A DNA stretch of 64,000 nucleotides from assembly GCF_004322395.1 (NCBI RefSeq), contig NZ_SCTW01000029.1:1-64000 (forward strand), written 5' to 3'. Positions 36,770 through 45,481 of this stretch are shown piece after piece (position 1 is the stretch's first letter; the number at the start of each line of letters is the position of its first letter). The DNA comes from Methylobacter sp. (GTDB taxonomy: Bacteria; Pseudomonadota; Gammaproteobacteria; Methylococcales; Methylomonadaceae). The notes below the pieces were generated by a model. The model was not told the DNA's origin. It saw only the letters and a list, made by a program, of their open reading frames with translations, and did not search any database. A program made the position numbers and the translations under genes.

Positions 36770-37600
36770 ATAAATATTTCAGTCATTATTCCCAGCTACA
36801 ATCGCCGTGATCTGCTAAAACGCGCACTATTATCCGTATATTCCCAAACCTTATTACCGGCAGAAGTTGCGGTGATTGACGACGGCTCCACCGACGGTAC
36901 GGAACGGATGCTTCGCGAGGAGTTTCCTCAAGTAAGCTATTATTATCAACAAAACCTTGGCGTCAGTGCGGCACGAAACCTCGGCATACAACAGGTGGGG
37001 GGAGATTGGCTGGCTTTTCTGGATTCCGATGATGAATGGCTGCCTGAAAAACTGGCCAATCAAAAAGCGAAGCTGGAGGCCAACCCTGAACACTGGATTT
37101 GCCACACCGAAGAAAACTGGGTACGCAATGGAACTCAGGTTCGCGTGCCCAAAAAATACGTCAAAACAGGCGGCTGGATATTTACCGATTGCTTGCCGCT
37201 CTGCGCAATATCACCATCGACCGTATTAATACACCGCTCGGTATTTACAGACGTCGGCCTGTTTGACACCCAATTGCCTACCTGCGAAGACTATGACCTA
37301 TGGCTCAGAATCACCGCAAACTATCCGGTTCTATTGGTAGAACAACCGCAAATAAACAAACATGGCGGCCATGAAGACCAGTTATCGATGGCGTTTTGGG
37401 GAATGGATCGGTTCCGGATCAACGCTTTGCAAAAAATCATTGAGGAAGGGCAATTATCCGAGAGAAACCGGCAGGCGGCGGCAAGTATGCTGGTAAAAAA
37501 AGCCACTACTTACCTTAACGGAGCAACAAAACGCGGCAAAGTCGAGGAAGCCAACTATTACCGGCAACTCATTAAACGTTATGCAATAGACGCTATTTAA
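36770..37600 (+). CDS. Family 2 glycosyltransferase with AUA in place of the start codon
   Basis: 276 residues. The frame opened by a stop at 36758 reads, from ATA at 36770, (M)NISVIIPSYNRRDLLKRALLS and then VAVIDDGSTDGTERML, a complete GT2 start. DxD appears as LDSDDEW, and CEDYDLWLRI follows. There is no ATG, GTG or TTG before the GTG at 36872, which would delete the nucleotide-binding strand. AAGG lies 7 bases before ATA. So either AUA (or AUU 36776) is used, or an ATG was mutated or misread by one base. It stands far from the main glycan locus, divergent from the Rsd-like gene. Confidence 0.8.
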   Translation: MNISVIIPSYNRRDLLKRALLSVYSQTLLPAEVAVIDDGSTDGTERMLREEFPQVSYYYQQNLGVSAARNLGIQQVGGDWLAFLDSDDEWLPEKLANQKAKLEANPEHWICHTEENWVRNGTQVRVPKKYVKTGGWIFTDCLPLCAISPSTVLIHRSVFTDVGLFDTQLPTCEDYDLWLRITANYPVLLVEQPQINKHGGHEDQLSMAFWGMDRFRINALQKIIEEGQLSERNRQAAASMLVKKATTYLNGATKRGKVEEANYYRQLIKRYAIDAI

Positions 37601-37601
37601 A

Positions 37602-38228
37602 TTATTTGATTCTAAAACTACAGTTGCAATCGCCCTTGGCCATACAACTTAACTGCTCAACTTCTTTATCCAGCAACGAGGACATAAGCGCCAGATCGAA
37701 CTCGCAGATCTCATGATGTTTCTGGGCCAGATCGTGATAAATACAGTTATAAGCCTGCATATGCGGGCTTTCAGTTTCCGATTCCGTGCCTACTTTTACT
37801 TGAAAACCAAAATCTGTCATGACTATGGCCAACTCATCAATGCGCTCGATTAAGTTTTTTCCTTCAAACTTGCCGCGCAGCTTATCTGCGAGCTTGCTGC
37901 CCAGCCTTTGCATATAGGCTTTAAAACGTTCAGCACCTATTTCCTGTTGCAAATCGCCAAGAATTAACGCTGAAAACCACGCATACTGCTTCGGAAAATA
38001 GTTATTGCCTTTGTCGGTTAGGACATAGATAGTCACAGGCCGCCCGGCTGTTTTATTGAATGTGCTTTTTTTGATATAGCCGTCCCGCTCAAGAACAACA
38101 AAGTGCTGCTGGACGCCCGTTCTTGAAATATCCAGTGCTTTAGCCAACTCATCGACACTCAAACCTTTCCTATTTTCCAACAAGTGCTCAAGTATTTGAT
38201 GTTGGCGAGAACTTATCTTTTGCAGCAT
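37602..38228 (-). CDS. SufR-like winged-helix regulator with C-terminal cysteines
   Basis: 208 residues. The N-terminal 75 residues form a DeoR/ArsR-like winged helix (SVDELAKALDISRTGVQQHFVVLERDGYI). The C-terminal domain has Cys162, Cys175, Cys195, Cys201 and Cys203 (YNCIYHD, HEICEFD, LSCMAKGDCNCSF), the arrangement of SufR-type proteins that bind an Fe-S cluster. Such regulators sense iron-sulfur status, oxygen or NO. It is divergent from the haemoglobin/reductase pair and is its likely regulator. Confidence 0.8.
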   Translation of the reverse strand: MLQKISSRQHQILEHLLENRKGLSVDELAKALDISRTGVQQHFVVLERDGYIKKSTFNKTAGRPVTIYVLTDKGNNYFPKQYAWFSALILGDLQQEIGAERFKAYMQRLGSKLADKLRGKFEGKNLIERIDELAIVMTDFGFQVKVGTESETESPHMQAYNCIYHDLAQKHHEICEFDLALMSSLLDKEVEQLSCMAKGDCNCSFRIK

Positions 38229-38294
38229 TAGCGATTTATCCTTTCATCATGACTTTGTTATTAGGTATATCGTAATAATAGCTCATTATGACAC

Positions 38295-38367
38295 ATATAA
38301 CTTGCAAAAGTTTTATATAGCAAAAAATTGTCTGTTGTTATAAACTTCTATGTGAGCAAGTTTGCTT
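38295..38367. promoter_or_regulatory. Candidate operators between the SufR-like gene and the haemoglobin gene
   Basis: A near-palindrome at 38295-38318 (ATATAACTTGCAAAAGTTTTATAT) and a second palindrome at 38355-38366 (AGCAAGTTTGCT) share the core AACTTGC in opposite orientations. Both lie in the 178-base divergent promoter region. This placement suits binding by the adjacent regulator, but it is untested. Confidence 0.4.
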
Positions 38368-38406
38368 AAATAACAATAACGACACTACATAATACTGGAG
38401 ACAATG

Positions 38407-38799
38407 ATGAGCGATTCACAAGACACAAATTCAGGCCAATCATTATATGAAAAACTCGGCGGCGAAGCGGCTGTTAATGCTGCGGTAGATATTTTTTATC
38501 GTAAGGTATTGGCAGATCACCGTATTAACCGTTTTTTCGACAATTCCGACATGGAAAAACAAGCCGCCAAACAAAAAGCCTTTTTGACGATGGCATTCGG
38601 CGGTCCAAATAACTATAACGGTCAAGATATGCGTAATGCTCATGCCCATCTTGTCAAAATGGGCTTAAATGCAAGTCATTTTGATGCCGTAATGGAGCAC
38701 CTTGGCGCAACATTAACCGAACTAAATGTGCCTCAAGAACTGATCGCTCAAGCTGCAGCTATTGCGGAAAGCACACGCAACGACGTATTGGGCAAATAA
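38407..38799 (+). CDS. Group 1 truncated haemoglobin (TrHbN type)
   Basis: 130 residues. SLYEKLGGEAAVNAAVDIFYRKVLAD is the typical start; FF, MAFGG and the proximal-His region RNAHAHLVKMGL follow the group 1 pattern. Binds O2 and NO; group 1 members often act as NO dioxygenases. ATG 38407 has better spacing (6 bases) from GGAG than ATG 38404 (3 bases). Followed after 21 bases by a reductase. Confidence 0.92.
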   Translation: MSDSQDTNSGQSLYEKLGGEAAVNAAVDIFYRKVLADHRINRFFDNSDMEKQAAKQKAFLTMAFGGPNNYNGQDMRNAHAHLVKMGLNASHFDAVMEHLGATLTELNVPQELIAQAAAIAESTRNDVLGK

Positions 38800-38820
38800 C
38801 TGAAATACCAGGTGGAGACC

Positions 38821-39798
38821 ATGCGAAGCATAACTATTGGCGAATCAACATTTTCCTGTCAACCGGATGAGACTGTATTGGAAACCCTGTTAAGGGAAAA
38901 CATACAAGTACCCAATGGTTGCCGCCAAGGACTTTGCCAAGCCTGCTTAATGCGCAGTCTTGATAACCCTCCACCTGTCTCAGCCCAAGTCGGCCTTAAA
39001 GATACTTTGCAAAAGCAGAACTATTTTTTGGCTTGCGTCTGTCATCCTGAGCAGGATATGACTGTTGCCTTGCCCAACCAGCAAGGCGCTTCAATTGAAG
39101 CTGCCGTTATCAAAAAACAACGGTTAACGCCCGATATCGTACATTTGGTTTTGGAATACCAAACCGAGTTTAATTTTTTCGCCGGCCAGTTTGTTAATTT
39201 AAAACGACCCGATGGCTTAACCCGCAGCTATTCGATTGCGAATATCCCGCATCATAAAAAGATCCTGGAATTTCATATTCGTCGCTTACCGAATGGCCAA
39301 TTCAGCAGCTGGGTATATGACGAATTGGAGTTAGGCGCTGAATTAACCATCTCGGAAGCACAAGGTTCTTGTCATTATCTACCTGGACGGGCAGAGCAGC
39401 CCCTACTGCTGGTCGGAACCGGCAGCGGCCTAGCGCCGCTTTACGGCATTATTGCCGATGCTTTAGCACAAGAGCATTCGGGGCCTATCCATTTGTTTCA
39501 CGGTAGCCGCGATCTTAACGGCCTGTATTTCATTGACGAAATGCGCGAACTTGCTGAGGAGTTTGATAATTTTTATTACACTCCCTGTCTTTCCGGAGAA
39601 GATATTGAATCGGATCACGCCCGAGGCCGCGCTCATGACATCGCCTTATCATCGATTGAAACCCTAAACGGATGGCGAGTTTTCCTGTGCGGACATCCGG
39701 AAATGGTTAATCAGACCAAAAGAATGGCGTTTATGAAAGGCGCGTCCATGGCTGATATTTACGCTGACGCGTTTCATGTGATTCAGGAAAAGAAATAA
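38821..39798 (+). CDS. 2Fe-2S/FAD/NAD(P) oxidoreductase (MmoC-like domain order)
   Basis: 325 residues in three modules: an N-terminal plant-type ferredoxin domain with Cys34, Cys39, Cys42 and Cys74 (NGCRQGLCQACL, then CVC), an FAD domain (LTRSYSIAN), and an NAD(P) domain (VGTGSGLAP, then LCGHPEMV). This is the order of MmoC, phenol hydroxylase and CDP-6-deoxyglucoseen reductases. ATG 38821 has GGAG upstream. In the operon with the truncated haemoglobin it probably supplies electrons to regenerate the haem, making a split version of flavohaemoglobin. Confidence 0.87.
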   Translation: MRSITIGESTFSCQPDETVLETLLRENIQVPNGCRQGLCQACLMRSLDNPPPVSAQVGLKDTLQKQNYFLACVCHPEQDMTVALPNQQGASIEAAVIKKQRLTPDIVHLVLEYQTEFNFFAGQFVNLKRPDGLTRSYSIANIPHHKKILEFHIRRLPNGQFSSWVYDELELGAELTISEAQGSCHYLPGRAEQPLLLVGTGSGLAPLYGIIADALAQEHSGPIHLFHGSRDLNGLYFIDEMRELAEEFDNFYYTPCLSGEDIESDHARGRAHDIALSSIETLNGWRVFLCGHPEMVNQTKRMAFMKGASMADIYADAFHVIQEKK

Positions 39799-39850
39799 CC
39801 AAGCTTGTAAAAAAGGCAATGTTGCTTTACCGCAAGCGACATTCGACCTT

Positions 39851-40675
39851 ATGAATAAATTAAACCCGCTCCAAATTTTTATCTACGTCGCGCTGCCCTG
39901 CGAGGCCAAGCCGCTGGTCGAGCATTTCGGATTAAAAAAAGCGACTACAATCCAACCGTTTGCAGTTTATTTTAATCAGGACATCTGCCTGACGGTAACC
40001 GGATTGGGGAAAAGCGCGATGGCTGCCGGAGTGGCTTACACACAGGCCTTGTTTGCTGCGGCTGAGTATCCGGTTTTGTTTAATATCGGTATCGCCGGAC
40101 ATAAAAACCATGCTATTGGCGATTTGTTTTTAATCGACAAAATCACCGATGCTGACAGCCTGAAAAGCTATTATCCACCGCTGGTTGTCACGCCGCCTTG
40201 CCCGACTGCAAATATCCAAACGGTGTCAAGGCCGCAGCTTAGCTATGACCGACACTATCTTTGCGATATGGAAGCCTCGGCATTTTATGAAACTGCGGTA
40301 CGGTTTTCGACAAGTGAGTTAATCCACTGCCTGAAAGTTATTTCGGATAATGAATTATTGCCTGCCGATAACATCCAGCCCAAACAGGTCGCTTCGTTAA
40401 TAGCGGCGCATGTCGCAACGATTGAAACCATACTGACAGAGTTAAACCGTCTGTCAAAACTGATAGCTGCGCCGGAACCCAAGCTGTTTGAACAGCTGAT
40501 ACAACGCTACCATTTTACGGTCAGCGAGCAGGGACAGCTAAAAAACCAGCTGTCCCGCTGGGCGGCATTAACTCACAACCGGACACCTGAATTTGATGAA
40601 ACCCGGTTGCACAAAGGCAAAGATGTTTTACTGTGGCTGGATCAACAAATCGGTAAAATTGAGTTTTCTTTGTAA
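39851..40675 (+). CDS. Nucleoside phosphorylase/nucleosidase-family protein
   Basis: 274 residues. VALPCEAKPLVEHF, LFNIGIAGH and CDMEASAFYETA correspond to the MTA/SAH nucleosidase-type PNP/UDP phosphorylase fold, including the Met-Glu pair that contacts ribose. The last 80 residues are outside the usual domain. It may act in salvage or on an unusual nucleoside; the substrate is not indicated by neighbours. Confidence 0.72.
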   Translation: MNKLNPLQIFIYVALPCEAKPLVEHFGLKKATTIQPFAVYFNQDICLTVTGLGKSAMAAGVAYTQALFAAAEYPVLFNIGIAGHKNHAIGDLFLIDKITDADSLKSYYPPLVVTPPCPTANIQTVSRPQLSYDRHYLCDMEASAFYETAVRFSTSELIHCLKVISDNELLPADNIQPKQVASLIAAHVATIETILTELNRLSKLIAAPEPKLFEQLIQRYHFTVSEQGQLKNQLSRWAALTHNRTPEFDETRLHKGKDVLLWLDQQIGKIEFSL

Positions 40676-40691
40676 CCGCGTTTTCTAGCCG

Positions 40692-41054
40692 TTAAAAAAA
40701 TATGAAAGCATTTTTGCTGACCGCAACTATCGCGATATAGACAAAACAGGCAATTGCACCGGCAAAAGCCTTCCAGCGCAGAGCACCCTGACTCTTGATA
40801 GCGACAATACCCAAACCGACATATGCCACCAGAGCTACCAGCTTAGCAATAATCCAGCCATACTCGCCCGACAACCAAGATCCTTGAAAAACCAGCATAA
40901 AACCGGTAATCAGCAACAAGCTATTGATGATGTGCGGCCCGATTTTTATCCATTTAAGTTCCATCATTTCCGGACGCTTCTCCGCCAGATAAACCCTGCC
41001 GACAAAACTGGAGATGGACAATAAAATAAAGGTTAGGTGAAGAAACTTAATCAT
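40692..41054 (-). CDS. SirB2-family membrane protein
   Basis: 120 residues, four predicted helices. FLHLTFILLSISSFVGR near the start and the overall size match SirB2/invasion-gene-expression-up-regulator proteins, whose molecular role is unclear. Its start overlaps the thrB stop by four bases, so it is co-translated with thrB. Confidence 0.8.
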   Translation of the reverse strand: MIKFLHLTFILLSISSFVGRVYLAEKRPEMMELKWIKIGPHIINSLLLITGFMLVFQGSWLSGEYGWIIAKLVALVAYVGLGIVAIKSQGALRWKAFAGAIACFVYIAIVAVSKNAFIFF

Positions 41055-42019
41055 GCTGTGCTCCTAAAGTTAAAAATATTTTCATTACTCGATAAATAAG
41101 TCTGTTGCCGATGTTGCAGCAGTATATGCCGGAAAACCAGCGGGTCTTTTTGCTGAATTATTTCGCCCGGACGAGGATAGCATTGATGTTCCAGACGAGA
41201 TAACCAAAACCGTAACGCCGCAGCCCTGAGCGTGATTGGCCAATACTGTTTTTCCAGAGGCTCCAACGGCCTCAAACTTTCATAAGCCGCTAACAACGCG
41301 GTGAATTTTTCAGCGTTAACTATGCCGTTATCACAACACCAATCGTTAGCCGTTATCGCAATATCGAGCAGCAACGTATCGGTGCAGGCGCTATAAAAAT
41401 CCAGCAGCCCGCTGAGCTGACCATTCACAAACAATACATTATCCCTGAACAAGTCGGCGTGAATGACGCCTCGCGGCAGGTTAACCGGGCTGTTTCCAGT
41501 TTGGAAAGCCAGCTCATCGTTAACCAGCTCACGATCTGTTGCCGATAGATGCGCACTGATTTTATCAAGCACCGTTTCGCACCAACTTAAATCATTGCCG
41601 TTTTTTATCGGGAAAACGTAGTCCTGCGTGCAGCGATGCAAACTTGCCAACTGCAAGCCGATTTCCTGGCAATGCAAAATGGATGGCGACGGTACTGCCG
41701 CACCGGATAAACACTTGAATAACGCAGCCGGTTTACCGTTAAGCTGACGCAACCGATTTCCCTGCCGGTCGCTTTGAGGACTCGGACAAGGCAGATCGTT
41801 TTTACCCAGATGCAACATTAACTTTAAAAAATGCGGCAGGTCATCGACAGTCAGCGACTCGAATATTGTTAAAACGAAATCGCCCTGTTGAGTAGCTACT
41901 AAATAATTGGTATTGTCTATACCGTCCGTTATTCCTTCAAAACCGACGACTTCACCGAGAGCATAAGCGCTAAAGAATTGATCGAGTTGCGGGCGCGTAA
42001 TGAGAGTAAATACAGACAC
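41051..42019 (-). CDS. thrB: Homoserine kinase, ThrB (aminoglycoside-phosphotransferase-like type)
   Basis: 322 residues. Phosphorylates homoserine in threonine synthesis. (M)SVFTLITRPQLDQFFSAYALG and GITDGIDNTNYLV are the family start; GVIHADLFRDNVLF holds the catalytic HxDxxxxN and GLLDFYSAC the DFG-like Asp. The GTG at 42019 gives the conserved N-terminus and leaves 13 bases after the upstream gene; a longer frame would overlap that gene and lacks similarity. Confidence 0.92.
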   Translation of the reverse strand: MSVFTLITRPQLDQFFSAYALGEVVGFEGITDGIDNTNYLVATQQGDFVLTIFESLTVDDLPHFLKLMLHLGKNDLPCPSPQSDRQGNRLRQLNGKPAALFKCLSGAAVPSPSILHCQEIGLQLASLHRCTQDYVFPIKNGNDLSWCETVLDKISAHLSATDRELVNDELAFQTGNSPVNLPRGVIHADLFRDNVLFVNGQLSGLLDFYSACTDTLLLDIAITANDWCCDNGIVNAEKFTALLAAYESLRPLEPLEKQYWPITLRAAALRFWLSRLEHQCYPRPGEIIQQKDPLVFRHILLQHRQQTYLSSNENIFNFRSTA

Positions 42020-42032
42020 TGACTTTAAGCGG

Positions 42033-42368
42033 TTACCATTCCAGCAACTTCCACATATTGATCTCGGAACCTCTATCCAGATCGTTGCGGCGTACATCCA
42101 TTTTTCCGTCGCCATTAGTATCGATAAAATAATAAGGAGGGCCGACAGCCGGTATGACTTTTATCATATAAAGCCTACCGCTACGACGGTATTCCTGAAT
42201 AGTCTCTTTACCTTTGCGGATAATAGTAATGTCCGGCTCCATATTTTCACCGTTCTGCACCGGCAAAGGCGGTTCAGGCGCATCCGGCACAGCCTCAAGC
42301 TCAGGCGGCCGCTCATCGACAGCATATGCCGGAAAGGCCAGCAAACTCAATAGGATAAATCGTCGCAT
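42033..42368 (-). CDS. DUF2782 family secreted protein
   Basis: 111 residues. A short signal peptide (MRRFILLSLLAFPAYA) is followed by a proline-rich stretch and GRLYMIKVIPAVGPPYYFIDTNGDG, the conserved core of DUF2782. This family is very often directly upstream of thrB in Gammaproteobacteria, as here. Function unknown. Confidence 0.82.
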   Translation of the reverse strand: MRRFILLSLLAFPAYAVDERPPELEAVPDAPEPPLPVQNGENMEPDITIIRKGKETIQEYRRSGRLYMIKVIPAVGPPYYFIDTNGDGKMDVRRNDLDRGSEINMWKLLEW

Positions 42369-42814
42369 AAAGTGACTCTTTTAAAAATTAAAACTGCGGC
42401 TATCTTATTACAGTTTTTACCGGCTTGCTTAACTAAAATAACCTGACAATTGATGTTATCAATGTCGGATTCCTCTTTATCCCTCCCGCTTAACCGGATT
42501 AACAAAGTTTCCTTGGCTTAGCCCAACCAATTTTTCGCCCAGCCATTACTTCGACTTTTTAAGAAGGGCCTGAGCCTTATATTGCCAAAACTGCGCAACA
42601 CTTCTTCTGCTTTTATTCTTGCTAAGCTCCCTCAATTGCTCGAAACAGAATATGGCTAACTACGTTATTTGACACGCTGAAGTGCGCCATCTGACCTGTT
42701 TTTATTAAAAATGCATCTCGATGAACAAGCGATAGCCAGCGTTGATAGGACTTTAGTGACTTGGCATGCGCTTTGCGATGCCACATGAACATCCATAACT
42801 ATCGAAATGAAAAA
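42369..42814. other. Divergent gene-free region upstream of the copper-type receptor
   Basis: 446 bases between the leftward DUF2782 gene and the rightward receptor gene; promoters for both should lie here. In-frame ATG codons at 42785 and upstream could extend the receptor N-terminus. No recognisable metal-regulator box was found. Confidence 0.45.
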
Positions 42815-45040
42815 ATGAGAAAATACGTACTAATATTGGGAGCAAGTTATTTAGGCTGCGGAATTGCCGCCGAACCAGTGGCGGCCGACAAACCGAAGCA
42901 GAAAAAAGAGAGTACAAAAAAAACAGAGGAACCGCTGGTTCTGGACATGCTGACCATTAAAGCGCAAAAGTCTAATATCGATCAGCCGTTCGGTTCCTAT
43001 CTTGATCATTCCCAAATAGCTCTTGCCAGAACCGCTATCAGCGACACCGCCCAAATGTTTAAAGGCACTCCGGGCATGAGTTTTTCCAGCGGTGGCGGCA
43101 TTTCCAGCCGCCCTATTATCCACGGCATGGCGGACGATCGTTTACGTGTTCAAGTCGACGGCATGAATCTGATTTCGGCTTGCGCTAATCATATGAATCC
43201 TGCGCTGTCTTATGTTTCTCCTTCCAGTGTGTTGAGCGCTCAGGTGCTTGCCGGAATTACACCGGTCAGCATGGGCGGCGACAGTATCGGCGGCACTATC
43301 CGCGTTAATTCAGCCGACCCCGAATTTGCCGAAGCCGGCGCGGCGCCGTTGTTAAAAGGGCAAGCCTCGACTTTTTACCGAACCAACGGCGACGCGCGAG
43401 GCGGAAATATTGCAGCCTCGATAGCAAACGAACATGCCGAGCTTAAGTATACGGGCTCAACAGTACAGTCACGAAATTACAAAGCGGGAGGAAACTTCAC
43501 TACCCAAAATACCAAAAACGGTAATGATGTGGTGGCTTCTTCGGCCTATAAATCCGAAAACCAATCGCTGTCGCTGGCCTTGCGCAATGACGACCATCTT
43601 GCCGTCATCAAAGTCGGCCAACAAAACATCCCATATCAAGCTTTCCCGAATGTCCGAATGGACATGACCGGCGACGACAGCTGGTTTGCTAATGTCTTTA
43701 CCAAAAGCAATTTTGACTGGGGTAATATCGAAACTCGCGCTTATCATGAAGACGCCCAGCATAAGATGAACTTCCTTGAAGATAAGGGTGGGCCAACCCG
43801 CAATATGCCTATGGATACGCATGGCGTTAACCAAGGCCTGTCGGTAAAAGCCAATATCGATGTAACCAACAAGCATTTGCTTACCGTGGGCAGCGAGTAT
43901 CAGCGTTATCGTTTAGACGACTGGTGGGATCCGATCGGCCCCAACGCGATGATAATGATGCAAGGGCCGGGGCCGTTCTGGAATATCAACTCAGGCAAGC
44001 GCGATCGCATCGATCTTTTCGCCGAATGGGAAGGCCGCTGGAATCGGCAATGGCTGACCCAACTCGGCGCACGCGTCGGCGCTGTGGAAATGAATGCCGG
44101 CGATGTAATGGACTACGGCGTAATCACACCCGAAGCGCGCATTGTTAACAGCCAAAACAAGAAACAAACCGACATTAATATCGATTGGACCGCGTTAACC
44201 CGCTACACTCCGAACGACATGCAGACTTACGAATTAGGCGCTGCCAGGAAAACCCGTTCTCCTAATCTTTATGAGCGCTTTGCTTGGTCTCGCGGACGTA
44301 CTATGGGAATGATGACCATGCCTATGTCTATGTTCATGAACAATTGGGTGGGTGACGGCAACGGCTATGTCGGCGACATAAACCTTAAGCCGGAAGTCGC
44401 GCACACCGTCAGCGCCACAGCCAATTGGCATGATGCCAATCAGGAAGACTGGGAGACCAAAATCACGCCCTTTTACACCCACATCGAAAATTATATCGAT
44501 GCGAAACTCTGCCAGCCGGGCAATGGCGTGACCTGCGCCAGCCCGTCAAACGGCTTTAATTTACTGCAACTGGCTAACTTCGATGCCTATCTGTTCGGCG
44601 TCGATGTTTCCGGGTCCAAGCGCTTATTCGAAAACGTCAAATACGGCAGCTTCTTCGGTAAGACGGGGTTAAATTATGTCCGAGGAAAGAACAACGACAG
44701 CGGCGGCAACCTGTATCAGCAAATGCCGTTCAATGCGACGGTAGCGCTTGAGCATCAACGCGACGGCTGGTCCAATACCATTGAAACGCAAATAGTCGCG
44801 CCTAAAACGGATGTACAAGTCGTCCGCTTAGAACCTAAAACCGCAGGCTACGCATTGCTTAACCTGCGCAGCAGTTATACCTGGAAACATTTGCGAATCG
44901 ATGGCGGCATAGACAATGTTTTTGATAAAAACTATGCCCTGCCTTTAGGCGGCACTTATATAGGAGAAGTAAGCAGTCCTGGAACCGCGGTTCCTGGTAT
45001 GGGGCGTTCTTTCAATGTTGGCATGACGGTAAATTACTAA
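42815..45040 (+). CDS. TonB-dependent copper receptor, OprC/NosA-like
   Basis: 741 residues from the chosen ATG: signal peptide (MRKYVLILGASYLGCGIAA), plug domain and a 22-strand type barrel ending in an aromatic residue (VNY). In the plug, Cys123 and Met127 (SACANHMNPAL) match the CxxxM copper site of OprC. Several Met-rich stretches (IMMQGPG, MGMMTMPMSMFMNN) face the predicted loops. Likely imports copper across the outer membrane, valuable for a particulate methane monooxygenase user. The ribosome site is weak, so the start is uncertain. Confidence 0.85.
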   Translation: MRKYVLILGASYLGCGIAAEPVAADKPKQKKESTKKTEEPLVLDMLTIKAQKSNIDQPFGSYLDHSQIALARTAISDTAQMFKGTPGMSFSSGGGISSRPIIHGMADDRLRVQVDGMNLISACANHMNPALSYVSPSSVLSAQVLAGITPVSMGGDSIGGTIRVNSADPEFAEAGAAPLLKGQASTFYRTNGDARGGNIAASIANEHAELKYTGSTVQSRNYKAGGNFTTQNTKNGNDVVASSAYKSENQSLSLALRNDDHLAVIKVGQQNIPYQAFPNVRMDMTGDDSWFANVFTKSNFDWGNIETRAYHEDAQHKMNFLEDKGGPTRNMPMDTHGVNQGLSVKANIDVTNKHLLTVGSEYQRYRLDDWWDPIGPNAMIMMQGPGPFWNINSGKRDRIDLFAEWEGRWNRQWLTQLGARVGAVEMNAGDVMDYGVITPEARIVNSQNKKQTDINIDWTALTRYTPNDMQTYELGAARKTRSPNLYERFAWSRGRTMGMMTMPMSMFMNNWVGDGNGYVGDINLKPEVAHTVSATANWHDANQEDWETKITPFYTHIENYIDAKLCQPGNGVTCASPSNGFNLLQLANFDAYLFGVDVSGSKRLFENVKYGSFFGKTGLNYVRGKNNDSGGNLYQQMPFNATVALEHQRDGWSNTIETQIVAPKTDVQVVRLEPKTAGYALLNLRSSYTWKHLRIDGGIDNVFDKNYALPLGGTYIGEVSSPGTAVPGMGRSFNVGMTVNY

Positions 45041-45481
45041 TAGCCGACATTCTGAGACACAAGGATAAAACCGACCCGGTTTCCACCGCACCTCTTCAGT
45101 GACAAAGCGCCAATTGGCGGGTGTAGCCTTTAAACTATACTCGTCAATTGGCTTCAACCTCATGGCCTTAGCATGTCTTAGGATATATCATGGTCTGCCC
45201 CTTGGTATTGGTTTATCTGGCTCTACTGATTATCACCAATAAGTTAATATATTTAGTGAATGCTGGTTCCCAAGCTCCAGCTCTCATCGTTATACACAAG
45301 TGTCTGCGGTACACCGCATCCCCCCTCGTTTCCACGGGCCGTGCTCAGAAACATGCCGATATGCAGACCTTCCAGGTTTTAAAAACCTGGAAGGTCTAAC
45401 TGGCAACATTCTGAACAGGCGGAACGTTTCGAATGGAGCAACACGCCCCGTCCGGCTTGATTCGAAAGTTACACGCTCAAC
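45041..45481. other. Gene-free region between converging genes, with a repeat
   Basis: 441 bases after the receptor gene and before the 3' end of kdpE. It contains repeat copy 2. CCAATTGGCG at 45110 and CAATTGGC at 45150 are short similar words. No terminator with a T-run was found. Confidence 0.5.
45266..45420 (+). repeat. Dispersed repeat, copy 2
   Basis: Partner of 30907-31044. It contains a perfect 16-bp inverted repeat (AGACCTTCCAGGTTTT at 45365-45380 and its complement at 45382-45397), the leading GTTATACACAAGTGTCTG block, and the trailing ACTGGCAACATTCTGAACAGGC block. Confidence 0.78.

Noticed and set aside
42020-42115. 32-codon N-terminal extension of thrB
   Set aside because: It overlaps the DUF2782 gene and lacks similarity to the ThrB start, which begins at GTG 42019.
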